The notes: a model not told the origin generated them from the sequence alone. A stretch of DNA of 64,000 bases from Actinopolymorpha cephalotaxi (GCF_013408535.1 NZ_JACBZA010000001.1:5602850-5666849); one strand, 5' to 3'. Positions 50,555 to 59,384 are shown, numbered from the stretch's first letter. Program-made: numbers and translations.

Positions 50555-51358
50555 TTACGCCCCGGGCACCCGTGCGGGCCCCGGCCGGCTGAAGGGCGCC
50601 GCACCCGCGAGCATCCCGCCGTCGACGGGGAGAACCGTGCCGGTCACGAATGCTGCCGCCGGTGAACACAGCCACACCACGGCCGCGGCCACCTCCTCCG
50701 CCGTACCCACCCGGCGCATGGGCACCGAGTCGGTGATGCGCCGCGCCACGTCCGGGGTGGGTGTCCGCAGGCGCCTGGTGGCGGTCGGGCCCGGCGCCAA
50801 GGCGTTCACGCGTACTCCCGCCTCGGCGTAGTCCAGAGCGGCGCTGCGGGTGAGGCCGATCACTCCCGACTTCGCCGAGACGTAGCCGGCGAGCCCGCCG
50901 ATCGGGTGGACGCCGGCCGTCGAGGTCATGTTCACGATCGCGCCGCCACCGGACCCGAGCATCGCCGGGATCTCGTACTTCATGGACAGGAAGACCCCGC
51001 GCAGCCCCACCCGCAGGGCACTGTCGTAGTCCTCGACCGCGACGTCGGCCAGCCGGGTCGGCGGGTGCCCGCCACCCATGGCGTTGTTGACCGCGACGTC
51101 CAGTCGTCCGTACGCCTCGACCGTGCGGGCGACCAGCCGGGCGACCGACTCGGGGTCGCCGACGTCGGTGGGGACGGCCAGCGCGTCGCCACCGTTCGCG
51201 GCGATCTCCTCTGTCACCTCCGACAGCGCCGCCTCGTCCCGGGCCGCGCACACGACCGTCGCGCCCTCCTGAGCGAGCACCCGGGCCGTGACCGCCCCGA
51301 TGCCGCGGCTGGCCCCGGTGACGATCGCGACCTGCCTGTCGAGCGTCCGCTCCGTCAC
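50555..51358 (-). CDS. SDR-family oxidoreductase
   Basis: A 267-residue classical short-chain dehydrogenase. The NAD(P) motif is AIVTGASRGIGAVTARVLA, with CAARDEAAL after the second strand, VNNAMGGGHPPTRL in place of NNAG, catalytic IVNMTSTAGVHPIGG and YVSAKSGVIG (Tyr and Lys), and the end FVTGTVLPVDGG. The substrate is unknown. GTG start with a very strong GAGGAGGAGCT site. A TGTCAA-N7-TTGACA inverted repeat lies about 200 bp upstream. Confidence 0.91.
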   Translation of the reverse strand: MTERTLDRQVAIVTGASRGIGAVTARVLAQEGATVVCAARDEAALSEVTEEIAANGGDALAVPTDVGDPESVARLVARTVEAYGRLDVAVNNAMGGGHPPTRLADVAVEDYDSALRVGLRGVFLSMKYEIPAMLGSGGGAIVNMTSTAGVHPIGGLAGYVSAKSGVIGLTRSAALDYAEAGVRVNALAPGPTATRRLRTPTPDVARRITDSVPMRRVGTAEEVAAAVVWLCSPAAAFVTGTVLPVDGGMLAGAAPFSRPGPARVPGA

Positions 51359-51556
51359 AGCTCCTCCTCGAAGACTGCCGATGTTTCGGCTCGCACCATC
51401 CTGGCGGCGTGACCACCGCCGGGTCGTCGGCCGAGGGGCGAAGATCCCGCTACGCCGACCGGCGTACGACCGGAGCCAGGCGTGGAGGATCCGCTCCTTC
51501 GGACGGACCGCCTGGACCGGATCGACAACGGCCCAGCGACTCGGCGGCTCGCCCCA

Positions 51557-51575
51557 TGTCAAGCTGACGTTGACA
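51557..51575. promoter_or_regulatory. TGTCAA-N7-TTGACA inverted repeat
   Basis: TGTCAA at 51557-51562 and TTGACA at 51570-51575 form a perfect 6-bp inverted repeat with a 7-base centre. It lies in the 289-bp gap between the SDR gene and the end of the TetR gene, which holds no other feature that I can support. It may be an SDR operator. Confidence 0.35.
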
Positions 51576-51647
51576 CCGATGTCGCCCCGGATCCGTGGTG
51601 TTCACTGTCGTGGCCGGACGCCCTGAGGCACAGGTGGCTCGCCCCGG

Positions 51648-52439
51648 TCAGCTCTCGGCCGGACCCGGAGCGCTCCGCTCGATGACGACGGCCAGGCCGT
51701 CGAGGACCCGCTCCAGGCCGAAGGCGAACGCGTGGTCGGGGTCGTGCGCGCTGCCGTGGGCGGCGCCGGCGGCCGAACCGACCCGGGTGGCCAGCGGGTA
51801 GGCCTGCGGGTCGAGCACCCTGGACAGCAACGGTCCGGCGGCCGCCCACCACTGCTCGTCGTTCATCGCGCTGTCCGCCGCCGTGGCGCGGGCCTCGATC
51901 CTGGCCCGGGCGCCGGCCTGGACGAATGCCAGGAGGTACGTCAGGCAGTCGTCCCGGTCGACGTCGGTGAGCCCAAGCCCGTCGAAGGCGGCGAGCTCGT
52001 GCTCGTACTTCGCGACCAGCCCGGGCCCCAACGGCGGCCGGAGGGTGGAGACGCCGGCCGCCCACGGGTGCGCGTCGTACAGCGCGCGGTTCTCGGTCGC
52101 GACCGCGGTGAGCCGCTGCCTCCACGGCTCGCCGCCGGTGTCGGCCCGGCGCATCCTGGCGTACGTCGCGTCGAGCATCAGGTCGAGCAGCTCCGCTTTG
52201 CCCCTGACGTAGGTGTAGAGCGTCATCGGCGCGACCCCGACCGCCTCCGCCACCCGGCGCATGGTGACCGCCCCCAGGCCCTCCTCGTCGGCGAGTTCGG
52301 TCGCCGCGTCGACCACCGCGTCCAGGCTGAGGCCGCGCGCGGGACCGCGGCGGGGCACCACGGATGCGTCCCGCCACAACAGGGCGAGGGTGCGGGCGGG
52401 GTCGCCGGCGCTGCTGCGTTCGATCGGCACGGGCATCAT
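51648..52439 (-). CDS. TetR-family transcriptional regulator (TetR_C_1 type)
   Basis: A 263-residue repressor. The DNA-binding helices are LSLDAVVDAATELADEEGLG and VTMRRVAEAVGVAPMTLYTYV, followed by RGKAELLDLMLDA. The longer C-terminal domain (about residues 100-245) matches the tetracycline-repressor C-terminal family common next to exporters and detox enzymes. It is divergent from a VOC gene, with four GTAC tetramers in the 69-bp spacer, which makes control of the VOC gene and of itself very likely. Confidence 0.92.
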   Translation of the reverse strand: MMPVPIERSSAGDPARTLALLWRDASVVPRRGPARGLSLDAVVDAATELADEEGLGAVTMRRVAEAVGVAPMTLYTYVRGKAELLDLMLDATYARMRRADTGGEPWRQRLTAVATENRALYDAHPWAAGVSTLRPPLGPGLVAKYEHELAAFDGLGLTDVDRDDCLTYLLAFVQAGARARIEARATAADSAMNDEQWWAAAGPLLSRVLDPQAYPLATRVGSAAGAAHGSAHDPDHAFAFGLERVLDGLAVVIERSAPGPAES

Positions 52440-52448
52440 TCTTGCGCA

Positions 52449-52476
52449 TCGTACGTTGTACGACGTACTGTGTACG
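52449..52476. promoter_or_regulatory. GTAC array, likely TetR operator
   Basis: GTAC occurs at 52451, 52458, 52465 and 52472, exactly 7 bp apart. Two overlapping dyads are formed: TCGTAC-GTT-GTACGA (52449-52463) and CGTAC-TGT-GTACG (52464-52476), whose centres are 14 bp apart. It lies between the divergent tetR and VOC genes and fits binding of two TetR dimers. Confidence 0.65.
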
Positions 52477-52508
52477 GAATTACTGGACCAGCACCATCAG
52501 GGAGTCTC

Positions 52509-52895
52509 GTGAAGATCACCTCGTCCGCCGTGTCGCTGAACGTCGACGACGTGTCGGCCGCCAGCGCGTTTCTCACCAAGCACTTCGGCTTCACCGAGGA
52601 GATGGCCGCGCCCGGCTTCGCCTCGCTGACCCGCGAGGACGCCGGCATGAACGTCGTCTTCCTGCGGCGCGGGCTGGAAACCCTGCCCGAGGACCAGCGA
52701 AACGATCACGCCGGCGGGATCATCCTCGCGTTCGTGGTCGAGGACCTGGAGGGCGAACTCGCCCGACTGCAGGCCGAGGGCGTGCCGATCACCATGCCCC
52801 TGACCGCCGAGGAGTGGGGCGAGCGCGCCTTTCAGGTACGCGACCCCAACGGCGTGATCGTCCAGCTCGTCGACTGGAACGGCCCGCGCTCCTGA
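52509..52895 (+). CDS. VOC-family protein under TetR control
   Basis: A 128-residue VOC domain with AVSLNVDDVSAASAFLTKHF, FASLTREDAGMNVVFLRRGL, IILAFVVEDLEGELARL and the end FQVRDPNGVIVQLVDW. It resembles bleomycin-resistance/glyoxalase proteins. The GTG start follows GGGAG. The divergent tetR gene and the GTAC array next to it suggest a small-molecule ligand that induces the gene. Confidence 0.9.
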   Translation: MKITSSAVSLNVDDVSAASAFLTKHFGFTEEMAAPGFASLTREDAGMNVVFLRRGLETLPEDQRNDHAGGIILAFVVEDLEGELARLQAEGVPITMPLTAEEWGERAFQVRDPNGVIVQLVDWNGPRS

Positions 52896-52964
52896 CGAAC
52901 GGCCGGGTCCCGGGTGCCGATGGACGGCGCCCGGGACCCGCTTCACCTCAGAGCTCGCTTCACC

Positions 52965-54377
52965 TCAGAGGTCGGCCAGGTCGATCGCCGCGGCCATCGC
53001 CCGCATGCCCGCGTCGTTGGGGTGCAGGGCGTCGCCACCGTCGTAGGCCGGCAGGAACGCGTCCGGGTCGTCGGGGTCGGCGACCGCACGATCGAAGTCG
53101 ACCACCGCGTCGTACTCGCCGCTGGTACGGATCCAGTGGTTCACCTCGTCGCGGATCCGCTCGTTCTCCGGGGTGTCGTAGCCGTACTCGTTGCCCTTCA
53201 CCGGGGTCAGCGTCGCACCCAGGATCCTGACCCCGCGGGCGTGCGCGGCGGCGATCATGGCGCGGTGGCCGGAGATGATCTGGTCGGCGGTGACCTTCGG
53301 CGAAGCGCCGCACCCGCTGTCCGGCAGCCCGCCGGAGCCGATGTCGTTGATGCCCTCGAGCACGATCACGGTGCGGACTCCGGGCTGGCCGAGCGCGTCC
53401 CGCCCGAACCGCCCCACTCCCGACTCGCCGAAGCAGGTCGAGTCACCCAGAACCTTGTTGCCGTTGATGCCCAGGTTGACGACCCCGAGCCGTCGCCCGG
53501 CGGCCACCAGTCGCTCGGCGAGCTCGTCCGGGTAGCGGTTGTCCGCGTTCGCCATGGAGAGCGCGCCGTCGGTGATGGAGTCGCCGAAGGTCACCACGGT
53601 GCCGGTCCGGCGACCGGTCCCGCGCGTGACGTCCACGCCGGTCAGGAGGTAGTAGGAGTGGGTGGTCTCGTCGCCGAACGGCCCGGCCGCGGTGGCGAAG
53701 CGATGGTCACCGTCCGCGCGGTAGGTCGTGGTCAGCCCGCCCTCGTGGAACGTCGTCGCACCCGTCGGCTGGGCGAAGTACGTCGTCACAGCGAGCCGCT
53801 GCAGCGCCCGCGTCGGCAGCCGCACCGGGTCGGAGGCGAGGTCCCTGCCGGCAGGAATCGTCGTGCTCGTCCGGCCGCCGAATGTCACCGGGCGCAGACT
53901 CCCGGGCCGGACGGCCGCGCCGTCGCCCGCCCTGGCGACGGTGACGCCGGTGACCCGCAGCGGCGCCGTGCCGAAGCGGTTGGACAGCCGGACCCGGACC
54001 CGGTTGCCGCCGGTGGAGACCCGGACCACCTGCCGCACCGTCTGGTCGGCGAATCCCTCCATCGACCAGTTGGGGCCGAACCACTCCGACAGGGTGAATG
54101 GGTGGTGGACGGCGGCGGCCCACGCCGCGGTCCAGTGCGGGACCGGATGGCGCCGGCCGTCGTCCGGTGATCGACCGGCGTTCTGGGATGGGTTGGCGTT
54201 CTGGGATGGGCCGGCGTTGGGGGATCGACCGGCGTTCGGGGATCGGTCGTCGGCGCGAGCGACAGGTGCCGGGCCGACGACGGCGGCCGACGCGACCAGC
54301 AACGCGAGCGTCGCGAGCACGGCCACCAACGCCGCGGGCAGTCTGGTCGCTCCGGCCGGGGCAGTCTTCGAGCGCAT
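52965..54377 (-). CDS. Secreted SGNH/GDSL hydrolase
   Basis: A 470-residue secreted esterase. Signal peptide: LPAALVAVLATLALLVASAA with likely cleavage after ARA near residue 42. A six-residue repeat linker (RSPNAG-like units, about residues 45-70) follows. A beta-sandwich domain (about 85-255; SEWFGPNWSMEGFADQTVRQ, RVRLSNRFGTAPL) precedes the SGNH core: VVTFGDSITDGA, NLGINGNKVL, VIVLEGINDIGSGG and DALHPNDAGM. The two-domain form is usual for actinobacterial GDSL lipases/xylan esterases. Convergent with the VOC gene. Confidence 0.91.
   Translation of the reverse strand: MRSKTAPAGATRLPAALVAVLATLALLVASAAVVGPAPVARADDRSPNAGRSPNAGPSQNANPSQNAGRSPDDGRRHPVPHWTAAWAAAVHHPFTLSEWFGPNWSMEGFADQTVRQVVRVSTGGNRVRVRLSNRFGTAPLRVTGVTVARAGDGAAVRPGSLRPVTFGGRTSTTIPAGRDLASDPVRLPTRALQRLAVTTYFAQPTGATTFHEGGLTTTYRADGDHRFATAAGPFGDETTHSYYLLTGVDVTRGTGRRTGTVVTFGDSITDGALSMANADNRYPDELAERLVAAGRRLGVVNLGINGNKVLGDSTCFGESGVGRFGRDALGQPGVRTVIVLEGINDIGSGGLPDSGCGASPKVTADQIISGHRAMIAAAHARGVRILGATLTPVKGNEYGYDTPENERIRDEVNHWIRTSGEYDAVVDFDRAVADPDDPDAFLPAYDGGDALHPNDAGMRAMAAAIDLADL
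54173..54244. repeat. 18-bp tandem repeat in the SGNH hydrolase linker
   Basis: Four 18-bp units begin at 54173, 54191, 54209 and 54227 and differ by a few bases. They encode the hexapeptide linker of the secreted hydrolase. The frame is kept throughout. Confidence 0.75.
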
Positions 54378-54586
54378 GAGAACTCCTTGCGGATAAGGGG
54401 TGTGGAACGGTGTGGCAATTGAACGGAGTGCGGTGAGGCAGTTGAACGGTGTGAGACGCTCTGCGGTGTTGACCGGCGTCCCGGCCTGAACTCATCGGTG
54501 CGGACAGCATGCTGGACACCACCGACAACGAAGGTCGGCAAAGAGATTCGGCATCGACCGCTGGACCACGAGAGCGGAGGGACGGC

Positions 54587-55063
54587 ATGGCACGCGTCGA
54601 CTTCTGGGACGACCCGAACGCGCCGTCCCCCACCAGCATCGTTCCGTCGGTCACCGCGGTCGTCACCCGTGAGGCGCACCTGCTGCTGATCCACAAGGTG
54701 GACAACGACCGCTGGGCACTGCCCGGTGGTGGTGTCGACCGCGGCGAGTCCGCCGTACAAGCGGCAGTACGCGAGACCGCGGAGGAGACCGGACTCGACG
54801 TGCGGGTCACCGGCGTGGTCGGCGTCTACACCGACCCGCGGCACGTGATGCGGTACGACGACGGCGAGGTACGCCAGCAGTTCAGCATCTGCTTCCGGGC
54901 AGAGCCGGTCGGTGGCTCACTGCGTCCGCAGCCGGGTGAGACCAGTGCGGCCCGCTGGGTACCGCTGAGCGACCTGCCGTCCCTGGACATCCATGCGTCC
55001 ATGCGGATGCGCATCGACGACGGCCTGACGTGGCGGCCCGGCACACCCGCTCGCTTCACCTGA
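54587..55063 (+). CDS. Nudix hydrolase
   Basis: A 158-residue Nudix enzyme. The Nudix box G-x5-E-x7-REUxEExGU runs from G48 to about residue 71 (GGVDRGESAVQAAVRETAEE is the core). WALPGGG and the later RWVPLSDLPSLDIHASM are usual for ADP-ribose/NTP pyrophosphatases of this kind. It hydrolyses a nucleoside diphosphate linked to another group; the substrate is unknown. GGAGGGA lies before the ATG. Divergent from the SGNH hydrolase. Confidence 0.92.
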   Translation: MARVDFWDDPNAPSPTSIVPSVTAVVTREAHLLLIHKVDNDRWALPGGGVDRGESAVQAAVRETAEETGLDVRVTGVVGVYTDPRHVMRYDDGEVRQQFSICFRAEPVGGSLRPQPGETSAARWVPLSDLPSLDIHASMRMRIDDGLTWRPGTPARFT

Positions 55064-55266
55064 CCGCCCACGACCTGACAGGGCAGCCCGGCAACGCACC
55101 AGCCGTCGGGCACGAGCCGGAATCGCCGACCCCGAGACGGCGGCGGGGTTCGGTCAGGGAGTACTCGGGCCCGAGCCCGGATGCCCACGGACCTCCGAGC
55201 GTCCAGGATCGAGCGCGACCGCCGATCGGTCGCCTGCCCGCTTTCCCCTGTCAGGAAAGGCGTTTC

Positions 55267-56529
55267 GTGATCTCCAGCAGAAGCCGCAGACTGGGCGCGG
55301 TGTGCACCGGCCTCGCCCTGACCGCCGTGATGGCGACCGTGGCCGTACCGTCGACACCGGCGTTCGCCACCTCCCGCGCCACTATCTCCACTATCTCCGC
55401 CACCTCCGCGACCAGCGGGACGAACGCGGAGCTCCCACCGCTGGACCCGGATCTCTTCCGCGAGGCGATCGGCGACCTGCCCTCGGCCACCGTGACCGGC
55501 GCGCTGGTCCGGGTGAGCGGACCGTCAGGAGCATGGGCCGGGACCGGCGGCGTCGCCGACGTACGCACTCACCGGCCGGTGCCCGCCGACGGCGTCTTCC
55601 GGATCGGCAGCGGCACCAAGATGTTCACCGCGGTGGTGGTTCTGCAGCTTGCCGCCGAGCATCGGCTCGACCTCGACCGGCCGGTCCAGCACTACCTTCC
55701 GCACCTGCTGCCCGCGTCCTACCCCGACATCACCGTGGGGCAGCTGCTCGACCACACCAGCGGCCTGCCCGTCTCCCACATCGACGACGCCGACACTGAT
55801 CCCCGCTGGTTCGCCGAGCACCGGCTGGAGGGCTGGACGCCCGGCCAGGTGGTCGCGGACGCCGTCCGCGCGCCGATGGAGTTCGCGCCGGGCACGCAGC
55901 AGCGGTACAACGGCACGAACTACTTCGTCGCGGGCCTGCTGATCGAGAAGGTCACCGGACACTCGTACACCACGGAGGTACGCCGGCGCATCGTCCGGCC
56001 CCTGCGGCTGTCGCACACCTCCGCTCCCGGCTACGCCGACACCAGGCTGCGCGGGCCGCACGCGCACGGCTACGTCACCGTGGACGGCGCGCTCGTCGAC
56101 GTGACTGAGCAGAGCGCGTGGTCGTGGGCCGAGGGCGGCATGGTGTCCAGCGCCGGCGACCTCACCCGCTTCGTCACCTCGTTGTTCCGCGGCCGGCTCC
56201 TGCCGCCGGCGCAGCAGGCTCGGTTGTTCGGCGTCCCGGACGTGCCCTACACCGGCGGCGGCGTTCCGTGCCGGGTGGGACCGGAAGCGGGCCGGGCGTG
56301 CTTCAGCATGGGACTGCAGAAGACGACTCTTCCCAACGGCGTGACCGCCTGGGGCAAGAGCGGTTCGGTGCCCGGCTACACGATGGCGGCTTTCGCCACC
56401 CGGGACCTGCGCCGGGTCGCGGTGTACTCCCTCAACCCGACCGGGAACCGCGACGGCTCGGAAGGGCCGTATGTGCAGAACCTCGCGGCGGCCGCGTTCG
56501 ACCCGGACCTGTTCGTCCGCCGCGACTGA
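55267..56529 (+). CDS. Secreted beta-lactamase-fold serine hydrolase (D-Ala-D-Ala carboxypeptidase-like)
   Basis: A 420-residue secreted hydrolase. Signal peptide with cleavage after PAFA (residue 34), then a Ser/Thr/Ala-rich stretch. The nucleophile motif SGTK is at residues 115-118, the second motif is RYNGTNYFVAG, and the third is KSG in WGKSGSVPGYT, which fits D,D-peptidases (Streptomyces R61 type). LLDHTSGLP is conserved. It may trim peptidoglycan stem peptides. GTG start after AGGAAAGG. With the L,D-transpeptidase downstream it forms a wall-maturation neighbourhood. Confidence 0.9.
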   Translation: MISSRSRRLGAVCTGLALTAVMATVAVPSTPAFATSRATISTISATSATSGTNAELPPLDPDLFREAIGDLPSATVTGALVRVSGPSGAWAGTGGVADVRTHRPVPADGVFRIGSGTKMFTAVVVLQLAAEHRLDLDRPVQHYLPHLLPASYPDITVGQLLDHTSGLPVSHIDDADTDPRWFAEHRLEGWTPGQVVADAVRAPMEFAPGTQQRYNGTNYFVAGLLIEKVTGHSYTTEVRRRIVRPLRLSHTSAPGYADTRLRGPHAHGYVTVDGALVDVTEQSAWSWAEGGMVSSAGDLTRFVTSLFRGRLLPPAQQARLFGVPDVPYTGGGVPCRVGPEAGRACFSMGLQKTTLPNGVTAWGKSGSVPGYTMAAFATRDLRRVAVYSLNPTGNRDGSEGPYVQNLAAAAFDPDLFVRRD

Positions 56530-56878
56530 GGCCGCGTCCGGTTATCCGACCCCAACGCCTGGTCGGGAGGCATTTCCGGTTGGTGACCTTCGGGTCGAAA
56601 GGCGAAGAACTGTTCCATGCCTTTCTTCGCGATCATTTCGATATTCTCGAAAAGGTACCGGAGTTCATTAGTACGGACATTCCGACGACCCGCTGAGCGG
56701 GCCACACCGCCGTACGCCGAAAAACTCTCACTCACCGTCCCCGAACTCTGTCGTTGGGTAATCTTTGTGTGGCACCACAGCGATGACCTTCCCCGAGACA
56801 GGTGCACCACCTCAGCGCCGAGGCCCTGCCGAAGGAAGCGCACACCTCGCCCGAAGCCCGCCGGTACAGGGGGTCGAG
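56530..56878. other. Gene-poor gap with an AT-richer patch
   Basis: A 349-bp gap between the D,D-peptidase-like gene and the L,D-transpeptidase. Bases about 56600-56700 are richer in A+T than the rest of the window. They hold an 8-bp inverted repeat (GCGAAGAA at 56602, TTCTTCGC at 56623), a second of 6 bp (TTTCGA at 56636, TCGAAA at 56647) and a 38-codon ORF. The stretch 56700-56878 has a possible -10 (TAATCT near 56760) but no gene that I can support. Confidence 0.6.
56580..56696 (+). CDS. Candidate 38-residue small protein
   Basis: A TTG start (a GTG follows directly) lies 9 bases after GGGAGG. The acidic, aromatic peptide reads VTFGSKGEELFHAFLRDHF, then DILEKVPEFISTDIPTTR. Codon choice is unlike the neighbours, with many A/T third bases (CAT, TTT, CTT, GAT, ATT, GAA). 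This could be a RiPP-like precursor or horizontally gained small gene, or chance in an AT-rich patch. No modification enzyme is adjacent. Confidence 0.35.
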   Translation: MVTFGSKGEELFHAFLRDHFDILEKVPEFISTDIPTTR

Positions 56879-58198
56879 ATGGTTCCACGACGAGTGCGCC
56901 CGCCACACACGGCGCAGACCACCGGTTCGACACCGACACAACTCACCGGTGCACCCGAATTCTCCGGATCGGCCGAATTCACCCGTCCGCGCGGACGGAA
57001 GGAAAGCCCCGCCACGGGGGGTTCCGGAATTCACGGCACTCGCGGCATGGGAATTCGCGGTATCGGAATTCTCGCGCTCACCGCGTGCACCGCCCTGGCG
57101 GCTGGTTGCACGGGGTCCGGTGGTCCGGACAAGGACCAGCGCGGCCCGGTGCCGCCGGCCCGGATCGCCACCAACCCGCTCGACAACGCGGTGGCGGTCG
57201 GCCTGCACACCCCGATCAGGGTGGTGGCCTCCGGAGGCATGCTCACCCGGGTCCGGGTCACCGACCAGACCGGGCGGGCGCTGACGGGTTCACTGAACCC
57301 CGCCCGGACGACGTGGACAGGCACCGGCACGCTGGTACCGACCGAGGTCTACAGCGTGCGAGCGCAGGCGGTCAACGCCGACGGCAGGAGTTCGGAGACG
57401 TTGCGGACGTTCAGCACCACCGAGCCGCCGAAGGCGCTGAACACCGACGTCATGCCGCGTGAGGGCGCCGAGGTCGGCGTGGCCATGCCCATCGCCGTAC
57501 GGTTCTCCACGGCCGTACGCAACCGTGCCGCGGTGGAGAAACGCCTGCAGGTGAAGACGTCCAGGCCGGTCGTGGGCGCCTGGCACTGGATCAGCCCGTC
57601 CGAGATCCACTACCGGCCCAAGGAGTACTGGCCGACCCACACCAAGGTGACGCTGTCCGCCGACCTGGACAAGGTGAACGCGGGTGCGGACGTGTGGGGC
57701 ACGGCGAACCTCACCCGGAGCTTCGAGATCGGCAACTCCGTGATCACCAAGGTCGACCTGGTGGACCACCACGCGCGGGCGTACGTCGACGGAAAGCTCG
57801 AGCGCACCATCGCGGTCACCGGCGGCAAGCCCGGCTGGGAGACCCGGCAGGGCACCAAGGTGATCATCGACAAGCAGACCGACTACGTCTTCACCAACGA
57901 GATGATCAACGTGCCGGAGAGCTACAGCCTGCTCTCGCAGTACGCGATCCGGGTCACGGTGAGCGGTGAGTTCCTGCACACCGCGGAGTGGTCGACGGGC
58001 TCCCAGGGCAACTCCAACGTCAGCCACGGCTGCGTCGGCATGGACCTGGAGGACTCCGACTGGCTGTTCCACCACACCCGCATCGGCGACCCGGTCGAGG
58101 TGCACAACCCCGACGGTCCGCGGATGGAACTCACCAACGGCTACGGCGACTGGAACCTCAACTGGTCGCAATGGAAGGCCGGCAGCGCGCTCGGCTGA
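56879..58198 (+). CDS. L,D-transpeptidase, Ig-domain lipoprotein (Ldt class 2-like)
   Basis: Makes 3-3 cross-links in peptidoglycan outside the membrane. Signal GIRGIGILALTACTALAAGC ends in a lipobox-like AAGC. Two Ig-like domains follow (about 130-215 and 218-310 of the long form), then a YkuD catalytic domain with NVSHGCVGMDLEDSDWLF (His and Cys). This order matches mycobacterial LdtMt2. The end NGYGDWNLNWSQW is conserved in the family. The start is unsure: ATG 56879 has an AGGGGG site but adds 56 residues ahead of the signal; ATG 57047 gives a normal lipoprotein signal but has no site. Confidence 0.9.
   Translation: MVPRRVRPPHTAQTTGSTPTQLTGAPEFSGSAEFTRPRGRKESPATGGSGIHGTRGMGIRGIGILALTACTALAAGCTGSGGPDKDQRGPVPPARIATNPLDNAVAVGLHTPIRVVASGGMLTRVRVTDQTGRALTGSLNPARTTWTGTGTLVPTEVYSVRAQAVNADGRSSETLRTFSTTEPPKALNTDVMPREGAEVGVAMPIAVRFSTAVRNRAAVEKRLQVKTSRPVVGAWHWISPSEIHYRPKEYWPTHTKVTLSADLDKVNAGADVWGTANLTRSFEIGNSVITKVDLVDHHARAYVDGKLERTIAVTGGKPGWETRQGTKVIIDKQTDYVFTNEMINVPESYSLLSQYAIRVTVSGEFLHTAEWSTGSQGNSNVSHGCVGMDLEDSDWLFHHTRIGDPVEVHNPDGPRMELTNGYGDWNLNWSQWKAGSALG
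56957..57071. repeat. Cluster of five GAATTC hexamers
   Basis: GAATTC occurs at 56957, 56975, 57027, 57051 and 57066. In DNA of this composition about one per 16 kb is expected. Three of them lie within GGAATTC(A/T/G)CGG-like units around the lipoprotein signal sequence of the L,D-transpeptidase. Confidence 0.7.
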
Positions 58199-58400
58199 GA
58201 CCGGACCCTCAGCCCGGGCTGCTGCCCGGCCACGTCCCGCCAGGACGCGTCGGTCACGTCCGCACATCATGACGGCTGCCGGAGCCGTCGCGGACGAGCC
58301 GGCGCCGGGGGGAAGGAAGGGCGGGGGAGGGAGCGGCGGGCTCCCTCCCCCGCCCGAGCAACTGTCCCCTGGCGGCCTACCCCGCTGTCGACACCGCCTG

Positions 58401-59384
58401 TCAGGCCTGCTGTCGACCCACTGTCAACACCGTCTTGCCCACCACCGAGCGCGCCTCGATCGCCGCGTGCGCGTCGGCGGCGCGCTCCAACGGGAAGGTC
58501 GCCCCGATCATCGGGACGATCCGGCCGGCGGCCGCCAGCTCCAGTGCCCGCTCCGCCAGCCGGGCCGCCTCCACCGGCGCGAACTGAACGTCGGTGATCC
58601 CGCGCAGCTTCACCCCGCGGCGCTCGGCCTCGCGTGGATCGACGGTGGCGAAGCCGCCGCCGGGCGCGCCGTGGGCGGACATGCGTCCCCCGTCGGCGGT
58701 CAGCTCGAACGCCGCCCGGCCGAGGGCGCCGCCGGCACCGTCGAAGGTCACGCTCACACCGCGCGGCCCGGCCAGTTCCCGGACCCGCGCCGGCCAGTCG
58801 GGTTCGCCGTAGTCGACGACGTCGATGCCGTACGTGCGCAGGTGGTCCAGCTTCGCCGCGCCCCGCGCCGCCCCGATCACCCGGGCGCCCGCCGACCGAG
58901 CCAACTGGACGAGGAGTACGCCCATCCCGCCCGCGGCGGCGGTGACCAGCACCGTCTCACCCGCTGCGGGTGCGGCCGGTTCGAACACCCCGAGCGCGGT
59001 GACCCCGTCGTGCAGCAGTGCCGCCGCGACGGCCTTCTCCACCTCGTCGGGCAGCACGACCAGCGTTTCGGCGAGGGCCACCGCCTGCTCGGCGTACCCG
59101 CCCCACTCGGCCGTTGCGGTCGCCACCCGGCGACCGGTCCAGCCCGGGTCCACGTCCGCACCGACCGAGAGCACCCGGCCGGCCACCGCGTTGCCGGGCA
59201 CCCACGGGAGCCCGATCGGGAAGTAGTCCTGCCAGGCACCGCGCCGGATCTGGGTCTCGACGAAGCCGGTGTCCGCCACGTCGACCCCGACCACGACCTG
59301 GCCGGGCCCGGCGGCCGGCGCGGGCACCCGCTCCGGCACCAGGACCTCCGGCCCACCGAACTCCTTCACCCGTACGGCCCACAT
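58401..59384 (-). CDS. Zinc-less quinone oxidoreductase (MDR superfamily)
   Basis: A 327-residue NADPH:quinone reductase-like protein. It has MWAVRVKEFGGPEVLVPERV, VPGNAVAGRVLSVGADVDPG, the nucleotide site VLVTAAAGGMGVLLVQLA and VIGAARGAAKLDHLRTYG. The Cys/His zinc ligands of alcohol dehydrogenases are absent. It reduces quinones or enones with NADPH. A GAGGAGGGG site lies 12 bases before the ATG. A MerR-type element lies 73-93 bp upstream. Confidence 0.92.
   Translation of the reverse strand: MWAVRVKEFGGPEVLVPERVPAPAAGPGQVVVGVDVADTGFVETQIRRGAWQDYFPIGLPWVPGNAVAGRVLSVGADVDPGWTGRRVATATAEWGGYAEQAVALAETLVVLPDEVEKAVAAALLHDGVTALGVFEPAAPAAGETVLVTAAAGGMGVLLVQLARSAGARVIGAARGAAKLDHLRTYGIDVVDYGEPDWPARVRELAGPRGVSVTFDGAGGALGRAAFELTADGGRMSAHGAPGGGFATVDPREAERRGVKLRGITDVQFAPVEAARLAERALELAAAGRIVPMIGATFPLERAADAHAAIEARSVVGKTVLTVGRQQA

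Noticed and set aside
56617-57462. 281-codon plus-strand ORF that starts MPFFAIISIF
   Set aside because: Most of it lies out of frame within the L,D-transpeptidase gene and turns into Arg/Gly-rich shadow sequence.
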